The notes: a model not told the origin generated them from the letters alone. DNA of 64,000 nt from DAHUYF01 sp035509275 (GCA_035509275.1 DATJLU010000078.1:1-64000), one strand, 5' to 3'; positions 36,627-44,768 are shown, numbered from the stretch's first letter. A program made the numbers and translations.

Positions 36627-37481
36627 CTAGGCCACCGCAAGCCGATAGGCCGCGCCGTCGCGCTGTACGCGGCCCGCGGTCGCACCGGCGAAATGCGTGC
36701 CGATGACCAGGGTCGGGGTGCCGACGAGCCCGGCGAACACGTGGCGCCGCGTCGCGGCGGCGCGTACCGGGTCGTGATCCACCGCCGACGACCAGTCGAG
36801 CCGCGCCATCTGGCAGGGATGGTGGAGGAAATCGCCGGTGATGAGCGCCTCTTCGCCGCGCGAGCGGATGCGCAGGCTGACATGGCCCGGCGTGTGGCCG
36901 AGCGTCGGCACCAGGCTCAGCTCGTCGCCGATCCGATGATCGGTGTCGACGAGATCGACGAGCCCGGCATCGAAGACCGGCGCGACCGAATCGGCGAAGA
37001 CGGCCGCCGCGACCGTCTCGCGCGCGGCACGCCAATGCTCGAACTCGATCCGCCCCATGAGATAGCGCGCCCGGGGGAAAGTCGGGACCCACCGCCCGTC
37101 GACCAGCATCGTATTCCAGCCGACATGGTCGACATGAAGATGGGTGCAGAGAACGGTGTCGATCGACTCGCGTGGATAGCCGGCAGCGGCGAGGTCCTCG
37201 AGAAAGGCAGTGCGCAGTCCGTTCCAGCCGGGAATGGCGCGCTGCTGCTTGTCATTGCCGATGCAGGTATCGACGATGACGCGGCGGCTCGGCGTTTCAA
37301 CGACGAGGGCGTGCACGCTCATCTTGAGCCGGCCCTCGGCATCGGCGAAATGCGGCCTCAGCCATGCGATCGGCAGCACCGCCTCGCGCGTCGCCTGGGG
37401 CAGGATGAAGCGGCTGCCGCCGACCGCTTCGAGCTCGACGATCTTGGTGACCGTGACCTCGCCGATCCGCCATCGCATCAT
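36627..37481 (-). CDS. MBL-fold metallo-hydrolase
   Basis: The 284-residue enzyme has the metallo-beta-lactamase metal motif THLHVDHVGWN, the downstream GHTPGHVSL and TGDFLHHPCQM segments, and a C-terminal GTHFAG with the last His. It is closest to the quorum-quenching lactonase-like or AttM-type soluble hydrolases, but substrate cannot be fixed; other members act on thioesters or glyoxalase substrates. A GGAGG site lies 6 bases before the ATG at 37481; the adjacent ATG at 37478 is equally possible. No signal peptide is seen. The PadR gene is 73 bases upstream on the same strand. Confidence 0.85.
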   Translation of the reverse strand: MMRWRIGEVTVTKIVELEAVGGSRFILPQATREAVLPIAWLRPHFADAEGRLKMSVHALVVETPSRRVIVDTCIGNDKQQRAIPGWNGLRTAFLEDLAAAGYPRESIDTVLCTHLHVDHVGWNTMLVDGRWVPTFPRARYLMGRIEFEHWRAARETVAAAVFADSVAPVFDAGLVDLVDTDHRIGDELSLVPTLGHTPGHVSLRIRSRGEEALITGDFLHHPCQMARLDWSSAVDHDPVRAAATRRHVFAGLVGTPTLVIGTHFAGATAGRVQRDGAAYRLAVA

Positions 37482-37554
37482 GGGCGCCTCCGGCAAAGAG
37501 CTTAGCAGCTTTGGCAGCGCGCCGCCGACGCCCACGAAGCGATGACGCTTGCCG

Positions 37555-38112
37555 TCAGCTGCGCTCGACCTCGCCCGCGGCGCGGTCGAGGATCTCGGTG
37601 ACATGGCGGACCTCTTCGGCGGCAAGCGGGCCGCGGCCGAGCCGAATGCGCAGCGCCAGGCGGAGATTGTGCATGGCGCGCAAGATCTCCGGCGCCGGGC
37701 CGCCGCCGAAGGCTTGCGATGCCTCGGCAAGGCGCGCCAGCACCTGCTCAAGTTCGGCGCGATGCTCGGCCAGGAAGGCGGTGCCGGCTTCGGTGATGGC
37801 ATAGGCCTTCTTGCTGCCATCGCCATCGGCGGCACGGATATAGCCGAGCTCCTCGAGCAAGGTCAGCGTCGGATAGATCACGCCGGGGCTCGGGCTGTAC
37901 ATGCCGCCGAGCTGCTCCTCGATCGCCTTGATCAGCTCATAGCCGTGGCGCGGCTTCTCGGCGATGAGATGCAGCAGGAGGTAGCGGAGATCGCCCTGGT
38001 CGAAGAAGCGGCGGCGCATGCCATGGCGCCCGTGCCGGCCAAAACCGCCGCCAAAGCCCCGGGCGAAGCGGCGCTCGCCCCAGCCGCCCATTTTGTCGTG
38101 TCGATGAAACAT
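37555..38112 (-). CDS. PadR-family transcriptional regulator
   Basis: The 185-residue protein has a Gly/Arg/His-rich N-terminal arm (about 30 residues, e.g. GGGFGRHGRHGMRRRFF) before the PadR winged helix (DLRYLLLHLIAEKPRHGYELIKAIEEQLGG and SPSPGVIYPTLTLLEELGYI). The C-terminal helix is the usual dimerisation element. PadR proteins repress stress or efflux genes in response to phenolics or toxic compounds. The start at 38112 lies 16 bases from a perfect palindromic operator, so autoregulation is likely. The MBL gene starts 73 bases downstream and may be co-transcribed. Confidence 0.88.
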   Translation of the reverse strand: MFHRHDKMGGWGERRFARGFGGGFGRHGRHGMRRRFFDQGDLRYLLLHLIAEKPRHGYELIKAIEEQLGGMYSPSPGVIYPTLTLLEELGYIRAADGDGSKKAYAITEAGTAFLAEHRAELEQVLARLAEASQAFGGGPAPEILRAMHNLRLALRIRLGRGPLAAEEVRHVTEILDRAAGEVERS

Positions 38113-38127
38113 GAGAACCTCGATAGA

Positions 38128-38160
38128 GTTTCGATATATCGAAACTAAGATATATCGAAC
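38128..38160. promoter_or_regulatory. PadR operator, palindrome plus second half-site
   Basis: GTTTCGATATATCGAAAC (38128-38145) is a perfect 18-bp palindrome. A second box, GATATATCGAAC (38149-38160), follows at once. The motif resembles the TATCGATATATCGAAA boxes found upstream of padR genes in related bacteria. It lies 15 bases before the padR start and about 100 bases before the divergent SDR gene, so it could control both. Confidence 0.7.
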
Positions 38161-38243
38161 CTATATCGGGTTCAAGGGTCTTCGGGAAAAACATTGACGG
38201 AGCGGCCGGATACCCCCGCAATCAGCGCGCCAGGGAGGGAGCC

Positions 38244-38996
38244 ATGGAGCTGAAGCTGACGGGGAGAACGGCGCTGGTCACCGGCGCCAGCATGGGGATC
38301 GGCCGCGCCATCGCGCGCGGGCTGGCCGCGGAAGGCGCGCGGCTCGCGGTGGTGGCGCGGCGACGCGAGCTGCTCGAGACGCTGGCGACGGAGATCGAGA
38401 CGGCGGACGGCACACGTCCGGCGATCATCGTTCAGGACTTCATGGCGCCAGACGCCGCCCCGCGCATCGCGGCCGCGGCGCTCGAGGCGCTGGGTCAGGT
38501 CGAAATCCTCGTCAACTGCGCCGGCGGCAGCCGGCCAATGCCGCTCGACGCGCCGGAAGAGCGCTGGGAAGAGGCGCTGACGCTCAACTTCACCCGCCAG
38601 CGCCAGCTCACCCACGCGCTGCTGCCGCAGATGATGGCGCGCCAATGGGGCCGCATCATCAACATCACCGGCAAATCCGAGCCCGACAAGCTCAACGCCG
38701 CTTTCGCCGCCAAAGCGGCGATCCATTCCTGGGCGAAGGGGCTGTCGCGCGATGTCGGCCGGCATGGCATCACCGTCAACTCGATCGCGCCGGGGCGCAT
38801 CATCAGCGAGCAGATCCTGCGCAACTATCCGCCCGAGGACCGCAAGCGCTTCTCCGAAACCGAGATCCCGGTTGGCGAATACGGCCAGCCCGAAGATCTC
38901 GCCGTGCTCGCCGTGTTCCTCGCCTCGCCGCTCGCGCGCTACATCACCGGCACGGTAATCCCGGTCGATGGCGGGTTAAGGCGGTACCAGTTCTAG
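38244..38996 (+). CDS. SDR-family oxidoreductase with atypical active site
   Basis: The 250-residue protein has the SDR cofactor motif TGASMGIG (residues 13-20) and the NCAGG structural motif, and ends with the PVDGGLRRYQF-type tail, so the fold is intact. The usual YxxxK dyad is not: Lys157 is present (NAAFAAKAA), but residue 153 is Ala, with a Phe at 154, instead of the catalytic Tyr. The GKSEP segment supplies a Ser. Similar SDRs with a KSEP...AAxAAKA pattern occur in alphaproteobacteria. It may use another base or have a non-classical reaction. A GGGAGGG site precedes the ATG at 38244. Divergent from padR. Confidence 0.8.
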   Translation: MELKLTGRTALVTGASMGIGRAIARGLAAEGARLAVVARRRELLETLATEIETADGTRPAIIVQDFMAPDAAPRIAAAALEALGQVEILVNCAGGSRPMPLDAPEERWEEALTLNFTRQRQLTHALLPQMMARQWGRIINITGKSEPDKLNAAFAAKAAIHSWAKGLSRDVGRHGITVNSIAPGRIISEQILRNYPPEDRKRFSETEIPVGEYGQPEDLAVLAVFLASPLARYITGTVIPVDGGLRRYQF

Positions 38997-38999
38997 CGG

Positions 39000-39020
39000 C
39001 GAAGGCGCAAAGCGCCTTCG
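39000..39020. terminator. Hairpin just after the SDR gene
   Basis: A perfect 9-bp stem (CGAAGGCGC and complement) around an AAA loop starts four bases after the SDR stop. No T-run follows on either strand. It is the likely transcription end for the SDR gene, together with the next hairpin. Confidence 0.5.
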
Positions 39021-39035
39021 TCCGCGGCGGCGACA

Positions 39036-39054
39036 GCGGTTGCACAGCAACCGC
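39036..39054. terminator. Second hairpin before the cupin stop
   Basis: GCGGTTGC (39036-39043) pairs with GCAACCGC (39047-39054) around an ACA loop. It lies between the converging SDR and cupin 3' ends and may end transcription from the cupin side. Confidence 0.45.
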
Positions 39055-39086
39055 GAGAGCCGCACCGAGCAGAATGTGGTCTGGCC

Positions 39087-39407
39087 TCAGAGAAACACCG
39101 CGTGCTGCGGCAGCGAGACGAAGAGCATCGAATCCGCGTGCGCGTCGATGTCGTGCGACGCCCCGGGCGGCGTATAGAGATAGTCGCCGGCCGTGAGGCG
39201 CTGGCCGCCGCAGGTGACCTCGCCGGCAACGACATAGAGCTCCTCGCCGGCGGGATGCCGGTGCATCGGGCCATGCGTGCCCTTGGCCATGCGCACGAAG
39301 ATCGTGGCGCCGCCGTTTTCTTCGCGCAGCACGGCGTAGTCGATCCCTGCGATCCCGGTTGCGATCCAGCGGCTCCGCTCCAGCCCGCCGGTGACGACTT
39401 CACCCAT
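39087..39407 (-). CDS. Cupin-domain protein
   Basis: The 106-residue single cupin has both motifs: the first with MHRHPAGEELYVVAGEV (His, His, Glu) and the second with PPGASHDIDAH. A bound metal is therefore likely. Small cupins like this range from dioxygenases to sensory or detoxification proteins. An excellent GAGGAGG site precedes the ATG at 39407. It is divergent from a TetR gene with two operator copies between them, so it is probably the repressed target. Confidence 0.85.
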   Translation of the reverse strand: MGEVVTGGLERSRWIATGIAGIDYAVLREENGGATIFVRMAKGTHGPMHRHPAGEELYVVAGEVTCGGQRLTAGDYLYTPPGASHDIDAHADSMLFVSLPQHAVFL

Positions 39408-39425
39408 AGCGACCTCCTCATTTCG

Positions 39426-39463
39426 GTGATATCCATATCACTTCCAGGTGATATCAGTATCAC
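39426..39463. promoter_or_regulatory. Two palindromic TetR-type operators
   Basis: GTGATATCCATATCAC (39426-39441) is a perfect 7+2+7 palindrome. GTGATATCAGTATCAC (39448-39463) repeats it with a 4-base centre. Start-to-start spacing is 22 bp, about two helical turns, allowing two repressor dimers on one DNA face. The pair lies between the divergent cupin and TetR genes. Confidence 0.75.
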
Positions 39464-39540
39464 TTCTGGTCCGGATGTCAAGTACGATGCAGGCTCGCCC
39501 GCGAGTTGCCGCGCTTCTCCAGCGCGGCTATCACGGCGCC

Positions 39541-40113
39541 ATGGCAAAGCGCGCGACACCGAAGCGGAAGGCGCCGGCGGCCGACACCGCGGCGCGGCTC
39601 GTCGCCGCGGCAGCGCGCGAGTTCAACCAGCACGGCTTCGACGGCACCGACAGCAACAAGATCGCGCGCCGCGCCGGCTTTGCACCGCAGACCTTTTACC
39701 GCTGGTTCCGCGACAAGACTGCGATCTTCCTCGCCGTCTACCGCGCCTGGGAAGACGAGGAGGAGCGCGTCATCGGCACGATGCTCGCCGAGCACGCGCC
39801 GATGCGCAAGCTGGTGGACGCCGTCCTCGCGCATCACCGCGCCCATCGCCTCTTCCGCCGCAGCTTGCGCGAGCTCGCGCTGGTGAACGACGCCGTGCGC
39901 AAGGCGCGGGCGGAGAGCCGGCTGCGCCAGATCGAGGCGACGCGGCGCTGGGCCGGGCCGGGCGCGCGACCGCCGGCGGAAATCGCCGCGCTGGTGCTGC
40001 AGATGGAGCGCCTCTGCGACGCGGTCGCCGAAGGCGAGCTCGCCGAGCTCGGCGCCGACGAAGCCGCGGCGCGCGACGCCATCATTTCCTTGTTGCGTCA
40101 GGTGCGCCGCTGA
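39541..40113 (+). CDS. TetR-family transcriptional regulator
   Basis: The 190-residue protein has the TetR DNA-binding domain near its N terminus (RLVAAAAREFNQHGFDGTDSNKIARRAGFAPQTFYRWFRDKTAIF) and a helical ligand domain. It probably represses the divergent cupin gene through the twin palindromes at 39426-39463. Start choice is uncertain: the ATG at 39541 lacks a strong ribosome site, while in-frame ATGs at 39475 and 39487 would add an Arg/Val-rich arm. A start at 39448 would lie inside an operator and is rejected. Confidence 0.8.
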   Translation: MAKRATPKRKAPAADTAARLVAAAAREFNQHGFDGTDSNKIARRAGFAPQTFYRWFRDKTAIFLAVYRAWEDEEERVIGTMLAEHAPMRKLVDAVLAHHRAHRLFRRSLRELALVNDAVRKARAESRLRQIEATRRWAGPGARPPAEIAALVLQMERLCDAVAEGELAELGADEAAARDAIISLLRQVRR

Positions 40114-40261
40114 GCGGCTGAACCGGAGCGCGCAGCGCGGCGGCTAAGCTACAACATTGCGGCGAGACTGTGGCCGCAACCCACAATTCTTCCACCAAAA
40201 TGCCCCGTGACTCCGGCGGCGCGCTGGTTTATCACGCAAGCGAACCTTTGGAACCTGAACG

Positions 40262-41248
40262 ATGCTCGCCGTCTCACGCCTCATCGCGTTCAGCCTGACG
40301 GCCGCGGCGCTTGCCGCCTGCGCGCCGGATTACTCGCCCAATACCTACTCCGCCGCGGCGCTGCAGCACGCGAACAAGGTGGACCGCGGCATCATCGTCG
40401 GTTTCCGCCAGGTGAAAATTTCGGCAGACGGCACGATCGGCGCCGTCACCGGCGGCGCCGCGGGCGGCATTCTCGGCGCAGAGGCCACTCCCGGGACCGG
40501 CATCTCGACCGCGCTGGGCGGCGTCGGCGGCACCCTCGTCGGCGGCATCATCGGCACAACGATCGAGCATGCCACCGACGACACCACTGGTTGGGAGTAC
40601 ATCGTCCGCGAGAGCAAGGGCGACCTGGTATCGGTGACCCAGCGCCAGCCGAAGCCGCTCCCGCTCGGGCAGAAGGTGCTGGTGATCACCGGCAACCAGG
40701 CGCGCATCGTGCCGGATTATTCGGTGGATGTGCAGGACGACACGAAGGACAAGAAAGCGGAGGAGAAGAAGGACACGACCGCCGCGGACAAGGACAAGGA
40801 TCAGAAGAACGCGACGACGAACGCCGCGTCGCCGGCGCCGCCCGCGGCAGCGGCAAGCGCGGCGAGCACACCGGCCGCCACGACCACACCGGCGAGCACG
40901 AGCGCTCCGAATGCCACCGCGGCATCGCCGAGCCCGGCAACGCCGGCCGCTGCGACCGCTGCGCCCACCGCTTCTGCGCAGCCGACGCCGGCGAACGCTT
41001 CGCAACCGGCGCCCGCGAGCACGAGCGCTGCCGGCGCTCCCGCTTCGCCGCCGACGCCGGCAAGCGCCGCGGCGACGCCGGCACCGAATGCGCCGCCTGT
41101 CGCAACCGACCCGCCCGCGCAAGCACCGCCGACGCCGCTCACCGCAGCGCCGAGCGCCGGCGGCACCGACACCGCCACAGCGCCCGCTGCTCCCGCTTCC
41201 AGTTCTACGACTTCTTCTACCCCTGCCCCGGCCGCCTCGGCTCAGTGA
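40262..41248 (+). CDS. Glycine-zipper lipoprotein (SlyB-like) with long low-complexity tail
   Basis: The 328-residue protein has a lipoprotein signal with lipobox LAAC (Cys20), then a SlyB/PcpY-like outer-membrane domain: GTIGAVTGGAAGGILGAEATPG and GGVGGTLVGGIIGTTIEHA, a glycine zipper, followed by a beta segment (GWEYIVRESKGDLVSVTQRQ...GQKVLVITGNQARIVPDY). From about residue 165 a tail of some 160 residues consists almost entirely of Ala, Pro, Thr and Ser, preceded by a Lys/Asp-rich stretch. Such tails may span or associate with the cell wall. No strong ribosome site; coordinates of the N terminus rest on the lipobox. Confidence 0.8.
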   Translation: MLAVSRLIAFSLTAAALAACAPDYSPNTYSAAALQHANKVDRGIIVGFRQVKISADGTIGAVTGGAAGGILGAEATPGTGISTALGGVGGTLVGGIIGTTIEHATDDTTGWEYIVRESKGDLVSVTQRQPKPLPLGQKVLVITGNQARIVPDYSVDVQDDTKDKKAEEKKDTTAADKDKDQKNATTNAASPAPPAAAASAASTPAATTTPASTSAPNATAASPSPATPAAATAAPTASAQPTPANASQPAPASTSAAGAPASPPTPASAAATPAPNAPPVATDPPAQAPPTPLTAAPSAGGTDTATAPAAPASSSTTSSTPAPAASAQ

Positions 41249-41375
41249 GCGGGAGGCAGGCGCGCGTCGCTTCGTCGATGATGCGCCGCCGAGTGTCCCT
41301 GTGAGAAATCCGGGCTAGGATGGCGCCAGCCGTGGCGCGGCCGACGGCGCGCCGACATGACCGAGGGAGCCGCTC

Positions 41376-42560
41376 ATGTTCAAAGCCTCCGCCCATCTCG
41401 TCTTGCCGACCTCCATCACCGGCTCACTGCCGCGGCCTTCCTGGTATGACGCGGTGCTGGGCTCGCGCAGCTTCCTCGAAGCGATGATGCATGCGCGCTA
41501 TCGCGAGCAGTACGAGGACGCGGTGGCGGTGCATCTCACCGCGCAAGCGACCGCCGGGCTCGACATCTGCACCGACGGCGATGCGCATTTCGACGATGAA
41601 GTCGCCGGCATGAGCTGGCAGAGCTATCCGCCGCGGCACATGGCGGGCTTCGCGCCGGCGGGCGAGATGACCGCCTACAACGTCGCGCAGGCGGCGCATC
41701 CGCGCGGCCATATCCTGCATGATTTCCTCGAAGCGCGGGTGCTGCCGCGCATCGTCGGGCCGGTCGGGCGCGGCACGCTGCAATACGCGGCGATGTGGAA
41801 AGTGGCGCAGCGGCTCACGCCGAAGCCGGTCAAGTTCGGCACCATCCTGCCGGAGCTGCTCGCGGCCTCGGTCGCGGACGAGTACTACAAGGACCCGGTC
41901 GAGCGCAGCTGGGCAATTTCCGACGCGCTGCGCGACGAGTTGCAAGACCTCGCCATGGCCGGCTGCCCGGTGATCCAGCTCGAAGAGCCGCAGATTCACA
42001 TGGTGCCGGCGCGCGGCAAGACCTTCGGCAAGCTCGACGCCAAGGATCTGGCTTCGCTCTTCAACAACACGGTGAAGGGGCTGCGCGACAAGACCGAGAT
42101 CTGGTGCCATACCTGCTGGGGCAATCCGGCGCAGCAGCGCATCTTCAAAGAGGTGCAGAGCTATCGCCCGATGCTTGAGGTGCTCAACACGCTCGACGTC
42201 GACGCCATCACCTTCGAGACCTGCTCCTCGGGACCGGGCGATCTCGAAGCGATCGGCAAGACGATCACCGACAAGAAGATCGTCATCGGCGTGATCGATC
42301 ACCACACGCTGCAGGTGGAGCGGCCGGACGAGGTCGCGACGCTCATCCGCACGGCGCTGAAGCACATCCCGCCGGAGCGCCTCGTCATCTCCTCCGATTG
42401 CGGCATGGGCCGCGAGGGCATGAGCCGCCGCCACGCGCAGCACAAGATGGTGGCGATGGTGCTCGGCACTAACATCGTGCGCCGCGAGCTCGGCCTGCCG
42501 GAAGCGCCCTGCCTTGCCGCCGATCCGCGCTTCTCGCTCGCAGCCGCACCGCCCGCGTAA
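41376..42560 (+). CDS. Cobalamin-independent methionine synthase C-terminal-like protein
   Basis: The 394-residue protein is a stand-alone MetE C-terminal (UROD-like) barrel. Zinc ligands of the family appear as HTCWG (His, Cys) and SSDCGMG (Cys), with an acidic residue in QLEEPQ. It lacks the MetE N-terminal domain. Such proteins include methyl- and alkyl-transferases acting on cobalamin-independent thiols, for example the epoxyalkane:coenzyme M transferase relatives, and other unassigned ones. A GAGGGAG site precedes the ATG at 41376. The neighbour 3' (42708-43268) is on the opposite strand and unrelated. Confidence 0.8.
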   Translation: MFKASAHLVLPTSITGSLPRPSWYDAVLGSRSFLEAMMHARYREQYEDAVAVHLTAQATAGLDICTDGDAHFDDEVAGMSWQSYPPRHMAGFAPAGEMTAYNVAQAAHPRGHILHDFLEARVLPRIVGPVGRGTLQYAAMWKVAQRLTPKPVKFGTILPELLAASVADEYYKDPVERSWAISDALRDELQDLAMAGCPVIQLEEPQIHMVPARGKTFGKLDAKDLASLFNNTVKGLRDKTEIWCHTCWGNPAQQRIFKEVQSYRPMLEVLNTLDVDAITFETCSSGPGDLEAIGKTITDKKIVIGVIDHHTLQVERPDEVATLIRTALKHIPPERLVISSDCGMGREGMSRRHAQHKMVAMVLGTNIVRRELGLPEAPCLAADPRFSLAAAPPA

Positions 42561-42707
42561 GTGCGCGGATCATGTCGCGCGTCTCAGTCCCACGAGCGCT
42601 GGGGCGCGCCTTCACAAAGGCCGATCGTGCGGAGAGTCTCTTTGAGCTGGGTGATGTCGTACAGCCGGTGAAGATTTTGTCCCAAGGAGAGGAACGTCTG
42701 CTGCTCT

Positions 42708-43268
42708 TCAAGCCGACGTCTGCGCCGTACCCGCTACTTCTCGAGGCAGCGCTGCCCGACGAAATAGACGCATTGTCCAAAGCGTTTGATGGACGCAAAC
42801 GGCCGCAGCATACGACAACACGCCAATTCCGAGCCAGAATCCCCAGTCCGCAGTTGGGCGTGGGTAGAAGAGAAGAATTGTTCCTCCCGCCAGAGCGATG
42901 AAGAACGAACACGCCGCGACGCCCAGCAGAGCGTGAGAAAGCTTGCTCCTGCGCGCGGCGTCGACGAGTAATGCAGCATAAGCCTTTTCGCCGATCGCTC
43001 GGGCTACCCAGATCTTTGCCGCGTTAGACGCGGAAACGAAAAGGGATCCGATCAAAACGATCACGGCAACCGGGAGACTGAGGTACGGTAAGGCGCACGC
43101 AGCAAGCGTGAGGAGTGCAAAGCGCCAGCCAAGCTTCCTCATGATCGGATTGGCCTCCAATTCAAGGCTTGGCGTGACGAGAAAGGTGGTCCCCACGTCG
43201 CCGATGCGCGCGATCAGCAGCAGCGCACAGAGAACATGGGGCAAGTTCGCATAGGCAAACGCCAGCAA
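42708..43268 (-). CDS. Multi-pass membrane protein with TTG start
   Basis: This 186-residue protein has four hydrophobic segments (VLCALLLIARIGDVGTTFLV, FALLTLAACALPYLSLPVAV, LLGVAACSFFIALAGGTILL and GFWLGIGVLSYAAAVCVHQT) and a central basic loop. No family is recognised. The start is a TTG at 43268, preceded by GGAGGT 7-8 bases upstream, and is well supported. The gene is visibly more A/T-rich than neighbours, as is the DNA on both sides (42561-43460), suggesting recent arrival (inference). Confidence 0.65.
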   Translation of the reverse strand: MLAFAYANLPHVLCALLLIARIGDVGTTFLVTPSLELEANPIMRKLGWRFALLTLAACALPYLSLPVAVIVLIGSLFVSASNAAKIWVARAIGEKAYAALLVDAARRSKLSHALLGVAACSFFIALAGGTILLFYPRPTADWGFWLGIGVLSYAAAVCVHQTLWTMRLFRRAALPREVAGTAQTSA

Positions 43269-43460
43269 CGTCGCACCTCCAAGAGCTTGCCCAACCTCGT
43301 ATTCGGCCGGTGGACATCGACACGATGGCCATACCTAATTTAAGTTATCTCGAGGTTAAGGAATTGCTTCGATGCCGGGCCACGAGCCTGACGGTTCGGC
43401 TATGGGAACATCATTGGACGGTCCGGTTAGCGAAGCGGCTAGATTTCTTGAGTGCAAATC

Positions 43461-44606
43461 CTACGGCAGATAGATACGGCCGTCGAAGAGGCGGCGGCAG
43501 GTGCGGTAGAAAGAGCCGCTCAGCGCCTGCCATTGCCCCGCGGCATCGCGCGTCACCTCGGCGGCAACGGTGAGCACGCCGGACGGCATGCCGAGGCGAA
43601 GCGGCCCCGAGGCCGGCGCGGCGGGCGACAGCGCTTCCGCCACCACGGTGCCTTCGATGCGCGCCGCGATCGCAGTGCAGAGCGAACCGGTGAGCGGCAA
43701 TGCGCGATGCGGCTGTCCGTTCGAGATCATGCGCGCCGCCAGCTCGTAGCTCGCCGCCGCGAGGACCTCGCCGGAGAGCGTGCGCGCTTCGGCAGGCGGC
43801 GCGACGAAGCCGATGAACGGCACGGTGCGGATGGCGCGCGCCGCTTCGGCCGAGCCGGCAATGCCCATGGCAAGCGAAGCAGCGACGCGGATCGCGGCCA
43901 AGCGCTCGAGCAGCTCGGGTCGCGCCTCGAGCTCGCCGGGAAGCTCCATGCCGGTGAAGCCGAGATCGCGCGCGCGCACGAACACCGCAGCATTGGCGGC
44001 ATCGACCATCGAGGCATCGATCGTGCCGATACCCGGCACCTCGAGCCGGTCGAGCGGCTGTCCCGTCGGCAGCAGCTTGCCTGTGGTCGCGCCGCCCGGG
44101 GAGAGAAAGTCGAGCTTGACCGGCGCGCCAGTGCCGGCAACGCCGGGAATGGCGAGATCGCCGTCGTACCGCGTCCGGCCGCCGCGCAGCGGAAAGCTGG
44201 CATGAATCAGCTTCGCTGTATTGGTGTTGAAGATGCGCACCATGGCGTCGCCGCTGACGGGCTGCACCAGCCCCTCATCGACGGCGAAAGGCCCCACCGC
44301 CGATGACATGTTGCCGCAATTGCCTTTGAAATCGACCGTCGGCTCGCGGATCTGCACCTGGGCGAAGGTGTAGTCGATATCGGCATCGTTGCGCGCCGAC
44401 GGCGCCAGCACGCAGATCTTGGAGAGCGAGGAAATGCCGCCGCCCATGCCGTCGAGCTGCCGGCCATAGGGGTCGGGGCTGCCCATCGCGGCGAGGAAGA
44501 TCGGATCCCAGGCGGCGCGGTCGGCAGGCAGATCGCGCGCATGGAACATCACCGCCTTGCTGGTGCCGCCGCGCATGAAGACGGCCGGAAGCGAACGCGA
44601 GCTCAT
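43461..44606 (-). CDS. PrpF-family isomerase
   Basis: The 381-residue protein matches the PrpF family (DapF-like fold). It has FMRGGTSKAVMFHARDLPADR at the N terminus, GNCGNMSSAVGPFAVDEGL with the conserved Cys, and a second Cys in TGSLCTAIAARIEGTV. PrpF isomerises 2-methyl-trans-aconitate in the 2-methylcitrate cycle; relatives are 4-oxalomesaconate tautomerases in gallate breakdown. No acnD/prpC gene adjoins, so an aromatic or other tricarboxylate role is equally likely. A GAGGAGGG site precedes the ATG at 44606. Confidence 0.85.
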   Translation of the reverse strand: MSSRSLPAVFMRGGTSKAVMFHARDLPADRAAWDPIFLAAMGSPDPYGRQLDGMGGGISSLSKICVLAPSARNDADIDYTFAQVQIREPTVDFKGNCGNMSSAVGPFAVDEGLVQPVSGDAMVRIFNTNTAKLIHASFPLRGGRTRYDGDLAIPGVAGTGAPVKLDFLSPGGATTGKLLPTGQPLDRLEVPGIGTIDASMVDAANAAVFVRARDLGFTGMELPGELEARPELLERLAAIRVAASLAMGIAGSAEAARAIRTVPFIGFVAPPAEARTLSGEVLAAASYELAARMISNGQPHRALPLTGSLCTAIAARIEGTVVAEALSPAAPASGPLRLGMPSGVLTVAAEVTRDAAGQWQALSGSFYRTCRRLFDGRIYLP

Positions 44607-44701
44607 GATCCCTCCTCTGACCCCCGGCCGGCCCCCGGAGGGTGGCGGGATCGGGCAGTGTAGCAGCTCGCGCTGCCGCGGCGCACAAGCCCGCGGTCAT
44701 G

Positions 44702-44746
44702 CGTCAGCGGCGCCCGGGAGGAGGGAAGTCCCGGGCGCCGCTGACG
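44702..44746. terminator. Very stable hairpin, 18-bp perfect stem
   Basis: CGTCAGCGGCGCCCGGGA (44702-44719) is fully complementary to 44729-44746 across a 9-base purine loop (GGAGGGAAG). It lies just beyond the stop of the glycine-zipper lipoprotein gene and about 95 bases before prpF begins, in minus-strand order. It is probably a terminator, though no T-run follows. Confidence 0.6.
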
Positions 44747-44768
44747 GCTCAGCCTGCCGCGCGGAAGG

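Noticed and set aside
40801..41178. Antisense Ala/Gly frame opposite the lipoprotein tail
   Set aside because: Mirror of a low-complexity Ala/Pro tail.
42572..42901. 109-codon plus-strand frame next to the membrane protein
   Set aside because: Overlaps the membrane-protein gene by about 200 bases; no ribosome site or domain, and the membrane protein has both.
43269..43460. Possible tRNA in the A/T-richer spacer
   Set aside because: No acceptor/TpsiC pairing could be found on either strand; the GTTCG-like pieces are scattered.
43310..43573. Plus-strand frame reaching into the end of prpF
   Set aside because: Overlaps prpF; starts without ribosome site in A/T-rich DNA; treated as spacer.
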